Source: Mytilus galloprovincialis (lineage: Eukaryota > Mollusca > Bivalvia > Mytilida > Mytilidae). Taken from it: a stretch of 64,000 bases of DNA. The stretch spans positions 88,817,795 through 88,881,794 of the forward strand of contig NC_134843.1 in assembly GCF_965363235.1 (NCBI RefSeq). Reading direction: 5' to 3'. The notes below the pieces were generated by a model. It was not told the DNA's origin, did no database searches, and was given only the letters and a program-made list of their open reading frames with translations. Positions 34,237 through 45,930 of this stretch are shown here, piece after piece. The position numbers were made by a program, and so were the translations under genes. Position 1 is the stretch's first letter, and each line of letters opens with the position of its first letter.

Positions 34237-35668
34237 CAGAAACGGCGAGTGCCCTCTCCGACAGGCGGTCGTTTAACTGAATGTGTTCCATTCAGTCATA
34301 GGATGAATCCCGAAAGTTGTTGAAAACCGAGTGGAGTTTTGCTTTAGAAATTTTTGCAATAAGATTTCTTTGTATGTCAAATGCGCATAACATTATTTTT
34401 TAAAGTTCAAGTATTACAATTGCCAATAAAGACTACATTTAGAACATAAACGCATAGTTTCAATTTGTTCATGTGTTATATTCAAGGACAGCGACCACCA
34501 ATCTAAAAGAAGTATATTAAATTTGCGTTCTATGCAATATAACATTTTTACCTTATGAGTCTAATCGATTTTCTATATACAGTATACATTTTACAGCGCT
34601 CCATCGAACAACTTTTTCGATACCTACTTTATCTACATGTACATGTATGACATAAGAAAATTACATTCCTCTTTAGGAGTTGTAAGTGATTTGTAATGAA
34701 GGAGCTTGGAATTACTTGTCGCATGTATAACATAAATTAAAAACAAAAAGTACCAATATATGGATACATGTATTTATAGAAAATTATAGCTAGTTGAAAG
34801 CCATTTACATCTAAAAAAAATATATGAATTACGTCCATTGTTATTTCTACAACGCGGCTACAGATACGAGCAAAGCGTTCCAGTTGAAAATGATAAACAT
34901 CATATTAAGGTGCCAAATGACATCATCGATTTTGAAAAGGGGAAATGAGAATCGTCTCTGTTATCTTAAATTTTATGTGGGATGGAAATAACAAAATCTA
35001 GAAAAGGAAAATTGTTACAAAACGTTAAAAAACCTATTAATTTTGCATCTAGTTTTCTCAAGATTGTAAGAGGTAATATTTTCTTGTCATGAACTTCATG
35101 GCAGATTCAAATAAAGGTAAAAACAGTTTATACATCCATGACATCTGAAAGCAACCTTGATTTTTTTAAAAGCTCGTATAGAAACAACATCACGCTGATA
35201 ATTTGGTAGACGAAACGCGCATAACGTCTATAAAAAAACCCTCATCCATGATGCGCGAATAAAAAAGTCAAAAAGTCTAATAAAGCACTATGTGAAGAGC
35301 ATAGAGGGCTACCAGTTCTGAGAGGTTTTACCAGATACGAACCTCGGTTGCCTTTTTTCTATTTATATGAAAGCGGAGAGAGAATAAGGGAGTGGTGGCG
35401 TCAACAACTACAATTCAATTACTCAGTGTTTATAAGAAATGTGTATGAAGGTTTAGTTTGTGAAAAATTTGTTAAAAAGTATGTAGCATAAATGTATATG
35501 TACAGATAAAGCTGTCAATGAACTAAAACATAAATAACATTTAACGATAATAGTGACATCTCTATTCATATCGAGTTGTATTTACTTTATAATCAACAAC
35601 TAAAATATGAATTGATTGGAAGTTAGCCAGTGTATACATTTATTCAAATGACGTATTTTGGACAACTA
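34237..35668 (+). repeat. Segmental duplication, copy 1 (blocks A and B contiguous)
   Basis: Block A (34237-34800) matches 35806-36394 and block B (34822-35668) matches 39734-40588, both in the same orientation. Block A opens with GCGAGTGCCCTCTCCGACAG and a hairpin ACTGAATG-TGTTC-CATTCAGT; block B holds a decayed - strand ribozyme remnant (35205-35345). No coding frame is conserved between the copies. Confidence 0.75.
35205..35345 (-). repeat. Decayed ribozyme repeat inside duplicated block B
   Basis: Read on the - strand, GCGCATCATGGATGAGGG and the downstream TAGACGTTATGCGCG resemble a mutated hammerhead; the upstream GGTTCGTATCTGGTAAAACC resembles the unit body. Its duplicate is at 40105-40255. 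No functional fold. Confidence 0.4.
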
Positions 35669-35805
35669 AGATGGCTCTTTTTATCACACAAAATTGGATT
35701 TTCTATGCAACATGTATACACAATCTGACAATTTTGCACAACCTGTAGTCCGGTTACCCATACTTTTTATTATATTTTTTCCAAAAAAGAAAACAGACAC
35801 AGAAA

Positions 35806-36394
35806 CAGAAAAAGCGAGTGCCCTGTCCGACAGCCGGTCGTTCAACTGAATGTATTCCATTCAGTCATGGGATAAATCCTGAAAGTTGTTGAAACCCAGG
35901 AGAGTTTTGCTTTAGGAATTTTGCAATGAGATTTCCCCGTATGTCCATAGTTCAAGGATTCAAAATTGCCCAAGAAGACTACATTTAGACAAACAATGAA
36001 AAATATACATGTTTATTACGAATAAACATTGAATTCGATGGATTTTAGCGTAAACGCATAGTATAATTTTTATGTGTTATATTCAAGGACATCATCAATC
36101 AATCTAAAAGAAGTATATTAAGTTTGAGTTCTATGCAATAAAACATTCTTACCTTATGAGTCAAATCGATTTTCTATCTACAGTATACACATAAAGCTCT
36201 CCCTCTAACAACATTTTCGATACCTACTTTAATTACATGTACATGTATGACAAAAGAAAATAACATTACACGTTAGGAGTTTTGCAATGCAGGAGCATGA
36301 TAGTTTCTTGTCGCATGTATAACAAAAATCAAAAACAAATAGTACCAATATAAGAAAACCCGTATTAACAGAAGGTTATAGCTAGTTAAATCCA
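35806..36394 (+). repeat. Segmental duplication, copy 2, block A
   Basis: Aligns with 34237-34800 (GCGAGTGCCCTGTCCGACAG, AAGAAGTATATTAAGTTTG, TCGATTTTCTATCTACAGTA). The match breaks at CTAGTTAAATCCAATTACAT, where MITE-like sequence begins. Confidence 0.75.
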
Positions 36395-36404
36395 ATTACA
36401 TATA

Positions 36405-36704
36405 ATTAATTTTGGATGTAACGCGTCTTCTGATTGACTGACGTTATTTTGTTATGAGCCCATATACATAATTTAGTCATGAGACCGTGACGTAATCAAC
36501 GTTTTTTCATGGTTTTCTACGGTTTAAAATGGAATTTAGAATTAAATTATAAGAAATGACTGTAATATTTTTTCTGTCTATTCGAAATAACATAAAAAAT
36601 GTGGTGCACACTGTTAAGTAACCCGCTACGCGCGTTATTCAGTGTGCACCAATTTTTTTATGTTATTTCTTCATAGACAGAAAAAATATTACAGTCATTT
36701 CTTA
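36405..36704 (+). mobile_element. MITE-like element ending in a long hairpin
   Basis: The right part is a near-perfect inverted repeat: 36550-36613 pairs with 36640-36704 (TAAGAAATGACTGTAATATT against its complement at the far end; GTGCACACTG/CAGTGTGCAC next to the loop). The loop contains GCTACGCGCG. The left part (TTTGGATGTAACGCGTCTTC) is shared with 21706-21930. Non-coding. Confidence 0.65.
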
Positions 36705-39700
36705 AATAATACACTTTATCTTGTTCAGTGTTTATAAAGTGCGGACCCTAAAATATGATTTTCCCTGTATATGCCATAAATTTCTGATGTAGAATGATAA
36801 ATACACAGACGATTTTTTTTTTGATTTTTAAAGAAAATGAAGAAAATGAGTTAAAATGTATATGTTTAGTAAAAATAATTCTACTAAGACAATTTAAGAG
36901 ATGTGAACGGGGTTTTATCGCGCCTAAAGCCATCCAGTTGTGAAAAATATACCAAAAAGGGGAATATTTAGGACATTTCACGAACAGATCATGCAGGTGA
37001 TTTAAAACTAGTAGGCAATATGCTGTTGCAGAAAAATATTCATTTAAACACAGTTATTAAAGTTGTATAACGTAGAATAGGTTTTGTCATTCAGTTTCTT
37101 TATATTGAACTAAATTCCACTATGATGCTTTCTTTATGCGAGTCATGTTTACTGTCGAATAATGATACTATACTTTCATTTTTTACTGTAGAGCGATTCA
37201 TTAGTATTGTATATGCGGTGCATTTTCACTATATGATTTTTTTTATCTATTAAAGTCTTAATTTAGTCGACTTGCTCAAACAATAGATAAAGTAAGAGAA
37301 GGATTTGATAAAGTTTAACTTGCGGAGGAAAGTTTGATTTAACACTCTAATAAATTCATTAGAAATTGTATTCCATTTAATTTCTTATAAATGGTAGGGA
37401 TCTTTATCTTTGGTTTTATTCATCCATTTCCATGACACTTCATCACTTATTTCGTACATCTTGATATAGATTAAACCTTTGGTTTTCCCGTTTGAAACGT
37501 TTACACTGGAGCCCTTTATAATTTGCTGTTCGGTGTGAGCCCTATGTAGCCCTATGTTGAAGACCTTATTTTGACCTATAATGGTCTACTTTTATAAATT
37601 GTGACTCGGATGGAAAGTTGTCTCATTGTCACATATGACATCTTTTAACATATATCTATGGCTCAAACCGAAACGGGATGGGATAAAAAGGGATAAAAAA
37701 CACACTACTTTTCTAATATATTTACAATGAGCTTATTATGAGTGTTGTCAAATCGTACAATTTTGCCTAACTGGTTACTTGGATAGTCGTTCGACCGATT
37801 AACCGGTTAACCGGTAATTTTAGTTCATGTTTGAGAGCCTTACCTATAGTTAAGAAATAATTGATACAAGCTATACTTTATTTTAGTTTTAACATGGGTA
37901 GGCATTATATTCGTGATTATTTTTCCCGAGCGATAGTGAGGGCTAAAATAACACAAATATAATGCCTACCCATGTTAAAACTACAACAAAGTATAGCTTG
38001 CATAAATTATTTCGATTCTGGTTACGATAATTTCTATGTCCGAAGTGTATAAGTGTAGCACGTTTGTGTAGGCTCTTCAATGAACCTCCCTTTTTTGTAA
38101 ACAAGCAAACGACTGGCAATGTGATTTTTCAGATGGAGGAGATTTGAACAGCCAGAATGAAAAGTTGTCGTTTCTAGGTCAAATATGTCAATTTCGAATT
38201 CAACGCATTACAGTCATAATAAATGAATTAGTTACAACATGTACATCGTTTAGGAATTATGAAGTGTTTTTATTTATTGAAATATATAACTTGCATGACA
38301 ATTTCATAAAATTCAATTAGTAATAGTCAATATACGCATGTGCACATTTTATTGGATTAAAGCATGGGTTTATTAAAAAAGCGAAAAAAGCACGTCATAT
38401 TAGAATACACTGCAAATGTTCGTTTTCATAATACGATGAATTTAAAAAAAACAGAGAATGGGAACAGGGAATATGTCAAAGAGACAACAACCCAACCAAA
38501 GAACAGATAACATCAGAAGGCCACCCATGAGTCTTCAATGACGTTTGTCCTTTTGCATTATACATGTTAAAGGATTGTCTGTGAGGAATACTGGCGAATT
38601 TTGACATTTAATAATCCAATACCACCGTATATGCTATGGCGTTTGTAATATCTTCATTTTGAAAAAATAAAAAACCTTCTTGATCTCGTCAAATTAAAAT
38701 GATTCTTTCTCTCCTGTTGATGTCTCAGAAAATAATGTGGGGTGTTTCAGTTTGAAATTATTAGGCCAGTTGCATCAAGTATACATTAATTACATTCACC
38801 TTGATTTTAGTATAATTTTTGAGTTGACATTTCGTTTAAAGTATGACAAAGCCTTGAACATTCAGATGTAGGTCTACGCAATATTAGATCAAAACTAAAA
38901 TAATGAAGTAAATCCTAAAATTTAATCGGATTACTGATTCAAAGTAACTGTTTAAAAACATTTATACTACTCATGTTTACTTGAGATCTTGCCCCGAGCT
39001 GATAGTATGAGCCAAAATTTGCTCCTGTGAACAACGTTACAGTGGAACTTATATCACAGAAAATATGTTCTGGGAGAACTTTTTTCATAGACAATTACTA
39101 TATAATTTGTTCCATCTCTATAAAATAAGTTCCACCCTTAACTTGATGAAATAAGATGTCTTTTGAGTTTTTGTTATAATTAAGTAAAAACGTAATGTTA
39201 AGAATACAATATGACATTTTGAGAAGCGTTTTTGTTACAAGTTTGAATAGCTATATATTTGATAAAGAATGAACGAGGAGTTTGTATTTTAATTTGAAAA
39301 TGTCATAAATACTAAAGTCATCAATAAAGTTTCTTTTTATTTGTTGCAAGTCCATTTAACACATAAATCTACAATAAAAATTCCTCGCATCTTCGAAAAT
39401 TCTACATCAGAAATGATTGCACTAATAGTGATAATTCATCGCATCTATAGTGAAAATGGATCGCTTTCAATAATCGATATGCTGTATTGTGTTGCTTTTA
39501 TAACAATTGTTTGAACTTTAATGCTGTTTTTGTAAATTAAAAAGACATATCACAATGAAAATATCTTGAAACTTGCTTTCAAATCAATTATTTTGATATT
39601 TTCGAAACGTAACAAATACAGTTTCCCCATGATCCTTTATTCTACAATAGACATACTCGCATATGATAGTGAAAATTAACTAGCTGGATTCGCACTTTAT

Positions 39701-39733
39701 ATACATTGTTGTTAATAGTTAATTTACCAGTTG
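36705..39733 (+). other. Insertion between duplicated blocks A and B of copy 2
   Basis: Absent from copy 1. It holds an R1 fragment (about 37500-37650, - strand), the hairpin element at 37857-38011 and an R4 fragment (38455-38545). No gene was recognised; the short open frames are AT-rich and featureless. Confidence 0.5.
37857..38011. mobile_element. Hairpin (foldback) MITE-like element
   Basis: Arms 37857-37910 and 37957-38011 are imperfect complements (CAAGCTATACTTT..., AACATGGGTAGGCATTATAT and their inverse) around a 46-base loop with CCCGAGCGATAGTGAGGG. No coding capacity; target duplication not obvious. Confidence 0.65.
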
Positions 39734-40588
39734 TATATGAATTACGTCCATTATATTCTAGATACGCCTACAGGCATATTTAAGTTGAAATTTATAAACA
39801 TCATAGGAGGGTGCCAAAAAAGGGAAACGAGAATCATTGTCGTAAATTTTTACATATAGTTTCTCTTGTTGGATAGAAATAACAAAATCTAGAAAAGGAA
39901 AATTGTTACAAAACGTTAAAAAAAAAAACCTAGTAATTTTGCATCCAGTGATCTTAGGGTTGTACGAGGTGACATGTTCTTGTCATGATCATCATGACAG
40001 GTTCAAATAGAATAGTAAGAACAGTTTACACATCTAGGACATCTGAAATTAACCCAGATTTTTTAAAAAGCTCTTATAGAAAATCAACAAAGATATCAGG
40101 CTGGTTATCATTTGGTTCACCAAATGCGCATTACGTCTATAAAACAAAGTCATCCTTGATGCGCTAATAAAAAATTCAAAAAGCATAATAAATCACTATG
40201 TGAGCATAGAAGGCAAATAATTCTGAAAGGTTTTACCAAATACGAACTTCGGCTGCCTTTTTTTGATTTATATGATACATGTTAGTTTAGATGGAAGCGA
40301 AGAGGGAATAAGGGAGTGGTGACGTCAACAACTACAATTCAATTACCCAGTTTTTATAAGAAATGCATATGAAGGTTTATTCTATGAAAATTTGTTAAAA
40401 AGTATGTAGCATCAATGTATATGTACAGATAAAGCTGTCAATGAACTAAAACATAGATAACATTTAACGATAATAGTGACATCTCTATTCATATCGAGTT
40501 GTATTTACTTTATAATCAACAACTAAAATATGAATTGATTTGTAGTTACAGTGTATGCCTTTGGTCAGATGACGTATTTCAGGACAAT
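39734..40588 (+). repeat. Segmental duplication, copy 2, block B
   Basis: Matches 34822-35668 over its length (AATTACGTCCATT, AACAAAATCTAGAAAAGGAA, AGATAAAGCTGTCAATGAAC, TAATAGTGACATCTCTATTC). A foldback element lies just beyond its right end. Confidence 0.75.
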
Positions 40589-40689
40589 AAATAAAGTGTG
40601 TTTTGATAAAAAAAAAAAAACAAACAAACAAAAAGAAAACTACGGAAGCGTATTAGCGCCACACATTTTTTTTTTATTTTTCTTCCTAT

Positions 40690-40788
40690 GTTTGCGTTAT
40701 AACGCAAACCTTTGCGTTATAACGCAAACCTTTGCGATATAACGAAACCTTTGCGATATAACGCAAACCTTTGCGTTATAACGCAAAC
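40690..40788 (+). repeat. Left palindrome array of the foldback element
   Basis: About five tandem copies of TTTGCGTTATAACGCAAA or variants with TTGCGATATAACG. Confidence 0.85.
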
Positions 40789-41764
40789 ATCTTTATTTCA
40801 ATTATTCATTAAGTTTTGTATATATGTCCGTCTGTCATTCATTTCGGATGTGATTTACTAGTAGATAAAAAAAGAAACATACATACAAGGCCAAATCATT
40901 ATAATTAATATGCATAGGAATAATGGAATAATTGAAGTGCAATTATACTTAAATTAAGACTGATTTGTGCATTAGAAAAGTATATAATTTAACAAGAAAA
41001 TAGATATAGTATATAGTCATATTAAAACTGAAAGATCAAAAATAATGTCATACAATTGTGAAACCTCCAAGTCAAATAGACAAAATGATCTTTCTGCTTT
41101 AAAATGAATTATTAATAAGGAAACATTTTTTTTAAATCTCAGAATATGATCAAGATTCTTTGATAGAAAGTCATTGAATTTTCATTTTAATATAATGAAG
41201 TATTTTTAAGATGCTTGGGTAGCAATTTGAATAGAGAGAACATAATTTTATTAATAAAACATCTTCATTCTATACATTTATTGCCAAAGGGTAGCTTGTT
41301 TGAATGTAACCTACTTTACACAGTTCTCAAACGAGAGCTTACTTTGGAAGTATATTTATATTCGGTTATAGCTATATTAGCAGGGTTGATTTTTTTCTTA
41401 GGTATAACCTCAATTTACTCAATTTTCTTTGTAATATATATACTAGTAGTAACTTGGATATCTTTTTTGGGGACCTTTATAGTTTGTTGTTTAGTGTGAG
41501 CCAATGCTCCGTGTTGAAGACCGTAATTCGGCCTATGATGGTTTACTTTTACGAATAGTGACTTAGATGGAGAGTTTTCTTATTGGCACTAATACCACAT
41601 CTTCTTATATTATTCTGCTCATTATTAGTCATTGATATGATCTAATTATTCAAGCAGTTTACTTTGCAATTACTACAAAGGTGATAAATTTTATTATATC
41701 CAGCCTCCTCCATTAATAACTACTGTTTCCTTTGAATCTTAAATAAGAAATAAGATAAAACAAA

Positions 41765-41990
41765 TGTTTGCGTTATATCGCAAATGTTTGCGTTATAACG
41801 CAAAGGTTTGCGTTATATCGCAAATGTTTGCGTTATAACGCAAAGGTTTGCGTTACATCGCAAAGGTTTGCGTTGTAACGCAAAGGTTTGCGTTATAACG
41901 CAAAGGTTTGCGTTATATCGCAAATGTTTGCGTTGTAACGCAAAGGTTTGCGTTACTAGTATAACGCAAAGGTTTGCGTTATAACGCAAA
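41765..41990 (+). repeat. Right palindrome array of the foldback element
   Basis: About eleven tandem copies, about 20 bases apart, with TATATCG, TACATCG and TTGTAACG variants; one is interrupted by ACTAGT (41955). Confidence 0.85.
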
Positions 41991-42046
41991 CATAGGAAGA
42001 AAAATAAAAAAAAAATGTGTGGCGCTAATACGCTTCCGTAGAAAAC

Positions 42047-43170
42047 ATATTGAAAAATCTAGACAATAAAATTCCAGTATACATGTATTTTTCCTTTTGA
42101 TTGAAAAAGGATTTAACGAGAAATGCTAAAGAAGAGAATATTGTAAAAGCATGTAAACAGTTTTAATTAGAAGTATTTTGACGTGATGTAACATTCATGA
42201 AACAATATAAGTATGATTAACATCACATTCTCTCGCGTAATAGATGGATGAGCACCTGCAAAATGTTTAAAGCTATCAGTACCTGTACTTGCCTGTCCCA
42301 AGTCAGAAACCGGTATTTAGTGGGTGTCGTTTGTTGCTGCATATCATATTTGGTTTTCTGTTATTGTTTGTACCAAAAAATGGCCATTATATGTCATGTC
42401 GGACCTTTTATGTCTTGCTATAGCACGGGTTATGGGTTTGCCTATTGTTGAAGGGCGTTCGATGATTAATATTTTGCTAACGTGTATGTCATTTGGGCTC
42501 TGTTGGAAAGTAAATTGCTTTTATTAGATAATGATTTATGACATTCATGAAGTTTGAACCAAAATAATGATAATAATAAACGCAAAAGCAAAACAAAAAA
42601 ATAAATCACCAGAAAAACGGAAGAAAAACAGCAGCTTTGGGGCAGCAATTAAATTTTGAGTTGAAATTAACTAACTCCTTCGGATCCTTGAAAGCAAAAC
42701 GTGAACATTGTGACTTATCGGTGCGATAAATGGCTGCACAGTTTTTGTGCATTTAGAAAAATTTTATTGAAATAACCCTGTAAGCTGATTACCCTTCTCT
42801 CATCTCTTCAGTAGCGATATTTTTTTTTGTTGCATATCCGCCGAGACTCAAATGATGAATATACGCCTTTTCCTTGATATTTTGCAATCCCTCCGACTTA
42901 ATATATACATTTAACTTTAACCTACAGTAAATTTCATATTAGTCAATTATCGAATTCATGTTATTTTGTTTGTTTTATTTCCATGAGGTTTTGTAGTTTC
43001 TAATTTAGATTCCGTATAATTTGACATTCATTTCGCACTGAATTGTTTAGAGAAAACCTGTTGTAGTTTTGTTGTATGATACAAAGATAATTCTGTATGG
43101 AAAAACATTTCCTTTATCACATTGTTGTTGTTGTTTTGTTTTATTCTAGCAACAACAATCAAACAATATT
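42047..43170 (+). other. Gene-free stretch
   Basis: Contains a diverged - strand R1 fragment (about 42380-42520). No gene recognised. Confidence 0.45.
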
Positions 43171-43181
43171 ATCATGCACTA

Positions 43182-43240
43182 CATGCGTCTGGCGTATATA
43201 CTAAATTTAGTCCTGGTATCTTTGATGAGTTTATTTGTAC
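43182..43240 (+). repeat. 3' fragment of a family C ribozyme unit
   Basis: ATGCGTCTGGCGTATATACT and AAATTTAGTCCTGGTATC up to GATGAGTTTATT match the C units from just before the hammerhead cleavage site to the 3' end. The rest of the unit is missing. Confidence 0.7.
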
Positions 43241-43729
43241 ATGATGAAAACGGCGTGGTCTGTCTGGCTGACTGTGTAGTTTCTATTTTTTTTTTAGCAA
43301 ACCTACCACTACCTAAGCTTGTTAAACGGTTTAGGGTTGATAGGTTACTTCGGATCTTATATTATTAATAATCTTTTCTAAAGTGGCATATAATTTGGCC
43401 GAGAAATCTTTTCAAAGTTAATTCAATATTTCAGCCATTTCTAGCTTTTATCTGTGTCGCAAGTGCTTTTATCAAATCTTTCAGAATGTTTCCATTACAT
43501 TTGATTTGCAAAACATTTCCTTTATGTTGAATAATCTATCTAAGTTGTAAAGATCATTAGTACATCATGTGTTTATCTAGGCATTGGAGACATAGTTTAA
43601 AGCTGTTTATTTTCTCATTCTGTAAGTTTAAGTGCAGAGTTATGTAAATGTTTGTTTTCTTTTGAATCCATCATTCAAAGATTTTTGGTCAATTTTTATT
43701 CGTTTACGAGAAAAAAATATGTGTTTGTT

Positions 43730-44230
43730 ATTTTGAAGAAGTTATATAAGTTATAAACAGTCAGTATAAAATAGATGGTTATAAACAGGAAAGTCAACGG
43801 TCTAATCTATATTAAAACCGAGAAACAAGAAACACTTATGTTCCACATCAACAAACGACAACAACTGAACAACAGGTTCTTGACATACGATACGACAGGT
43901 GCAAACAATTGCCTCGAGTTTAAATATTTTAACTGGCGCCAACCTTCACCCTAAACTGAAGTAGTGGTGTGACATTACAATAAAGAAAGACACACTATGA
44001 GATATAAACTCAAATGGCTCATTCAAGAACACATAAATACAATGTTGATAAAACAAAAAAGGTGGAGATGCAAAACAATACCAGAAAGACAACTTTAATA
44101 TTGGATAGGGGGGAAGTTCACAAATCCACTGACATGGAATATGAAAATGAGGGTCAATGAAAGGTAATGTGAGGTTAATGGCAATCAGACAACAACCAAA
44201 TGACAAAGAAAAGATAAAACAAATACCGAA
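43730..44230 (+). repeat. Diverged dispersed repeat related to R1/R4
   Basis: Shows AACAAACGACAACAACTGAA, ACAGGTTCTTGAC and a segment with CAATCAGACAACAACCAAAT. Non-coding. The flank 43241-43729 shows nothing. Confidence 0.4.
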
Positions 44231-44659
44231 CTCTAAAGAAAATTCAAAACTAAGAATCCTTCATTGAAAGACATTTTTAGGTCAAAATTCAACATTAGAT
44301 AGGTATCTTTACAGAATATCAAGTTCTAAATCGCTTCGTGTATAAAAGTTTTGAATAAATGTAAGTCCAACAAAAATCTTCCATCAAAACTTCATTCTGC
44401 AAAACAAAAATCATTTAGATTTAAATAGAGTCAGTCACTAACAAGGTTCCTGATTTATGGAAGACACATACACATGTAGATGGGTTAAACTATTTTTATT
44501 GAGATATAAGCCTTTCACCCAGTTGCTGTAATGATAGCATTGACAGAACATAACTAAAGTTCTTTCAGGAAAAGCCATAGGATAACGGTTTACCAAGTGC
44601 ATGAAGTAAATCTAGAAAGAAGCTTCAGGCGTGTAAAAATCATTAGAATCAAAAGTTTT

Positions 44660-44985
44660 ATTTAAAATCACAATCCAAAAATGTGTAATAGAAAGATGAA
44701 AGATACCAGAGGGAGAGTCAAACTCATAGATCGAAAATAAACTGACAACGCCATGGCTAAAAAATAAAAAGACAAACAGACAAACAGTAGTAAAGAAGAC
44801 ACAACAAAGAAAACTAAAGACTTAGCAACACGAACCCCACCAAAAACTTGGGGTGATCTCAGGTGCTCCGGAAGGGTAAGCAGATCCTGCTCCACATGTA
44901 GCACCCGTCGTGTTGCTTGTGTTATTACAAAACTGGTAAAAAGTCTAACTCGGAAGGTCACATTCGTGAATAGAGAAGGGCATTG
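44660..44985 (-). repeat. Dispersed repeat R2, long - strand copy
   Basis: Inverted match to 18500-18795 along its full length (GGTGATCTCAGGTGCTCCGG, GCAGATCCTGCTCCACATGT, TGACAACGCCATGGCTAAAA). Confidence 0.75.
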
Positions 44986-45099
44986 TAGTAACGATGTAAG
45001 GAAAAATACAGTATCAAAGAATATTAACAGTTACTGATAGGAAGATCAGAATGTATCTCTTGACTTAAAAGTTCAAAGGGTGCTCACCTTAAAACAAGA

Positions 45100-45760
45100 A
45101 GGTATTCCTTATGTAGAAAAAATCAGAAATCACCAACAACAGTAGAAATTACTATTGTTACAGAAAATAAAAAAGCCTACATCAATAGAAAAAAATACTG
45201 GTGTTATTAAAAAACAAAAATCACCGTAAACAACTGGAGCAGTTATTATTGTGATAGAAAGCAATAAACAACCGACCACAGCAGAAGACATTTCATGTGT
45301 AATTGAAAACCAAATTTCACCTACAACAACATAAAAAAACCTAAGGTAATAGAAAAAAAAAATAATAAACTAAAACAGAAAAATACCGTGTGTAATTAAA
45401 AACCAAAAATCACCTACAACAACAGAAAAAAACCTAGGGTAATAGAAAAAAAAATAATACTAAAACAGAAAAATAGCGTGTGTAATTAAAAACCAAAAAT
45501 CAACTACAACAACAGATAAAATACAAGGGTAACAAAAACAATCACTTTACAATAATAGAAACAAAAGAAACAATAATTATGAGCGTATCAGAAAACCAAA
45601 ACTCATCAACAACAGAAAAAGAAATTATAACTGTAACATAAACCAAAAATTGCCTACAACGACAGAAGAAAATACTAGTCTGACCGAAAACAGAAAGTTA
45701 ACTACATGAACAGAAGAAATTACTATTGTACAATGTAACAGAAATCAAAACAATAGAAGA
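45100..45760 (+). repeat. Degenerate A-rich tandem repeat, about 60-bp unit
   Basis: AACCAAAAATCACCTACAAC with ACAGAAAAAAACCTAGGGTA-like spacers repeats at irregular spacing about ten times. Non-coding. Confidence 0.65.
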
Positions 45761-45774
45761 ATAGATCATAAACG

Positions 45775-45930
45775 ATTTTCTTATTCCAGGAGGAATAGAT
45801 TACCTGAGCCGTATTTGGCATAACTTTTTGAAATTGAAATTTTTTGTCCTCAATGCTATTCAACTTTGTACTTGTTTGGCTTTATAACTATTTTGATGTG
45901 AGAGTCACTGATGAGTCTCATGTTTTTTTC
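45775..45930 (+). repeat. Truncated family A ribozyme repeat
   Basis: Starts inside the unit (ATTTTCTTATTCCAGG), runs to GAGTCACTGATGAGTCTCATG and stops in the ribozyme, losing the 3' side. Not functional. Confidence 0.75.

Larger units (their letters stand above)
40641..42040. mobile_element. Foldback element with palindrome-array inverted ends
   Basis: Ends are TACGGAAGCGTATTAGCGCC at 40641 and its complement finishing at 42040, each followed inward by a T-rich/A-rich run and then an array of the 18-bp palindrome TTTGCGTTATAACGCAAA: about five copies on the left (40690-40788) and about eleven on the right (41765-41990). GAAAAC directly precedes (40635-40640) and follows (42041-42046), a 6-bp target duplication. 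The interior has an R1 fragment (41470-41615) and no transposase-like frame. The plan of tandem repeats within inverted ends recalls foldback elements. Confidence 0.8.

Noticed and set aside
41215..41499. 94-residue hydrophobic protein inside the foldback element
   Set aside because: Its C-terminal part is dispersed repeat R1 and there is no transposase-like feature or homologous frame elsewhere.
40690..41990. Palindrome arrays as operators of a regulatory region
   Set aside because: They sit inside inverted ends flanked by a target duplication, so a mobile element is the simpler reading.
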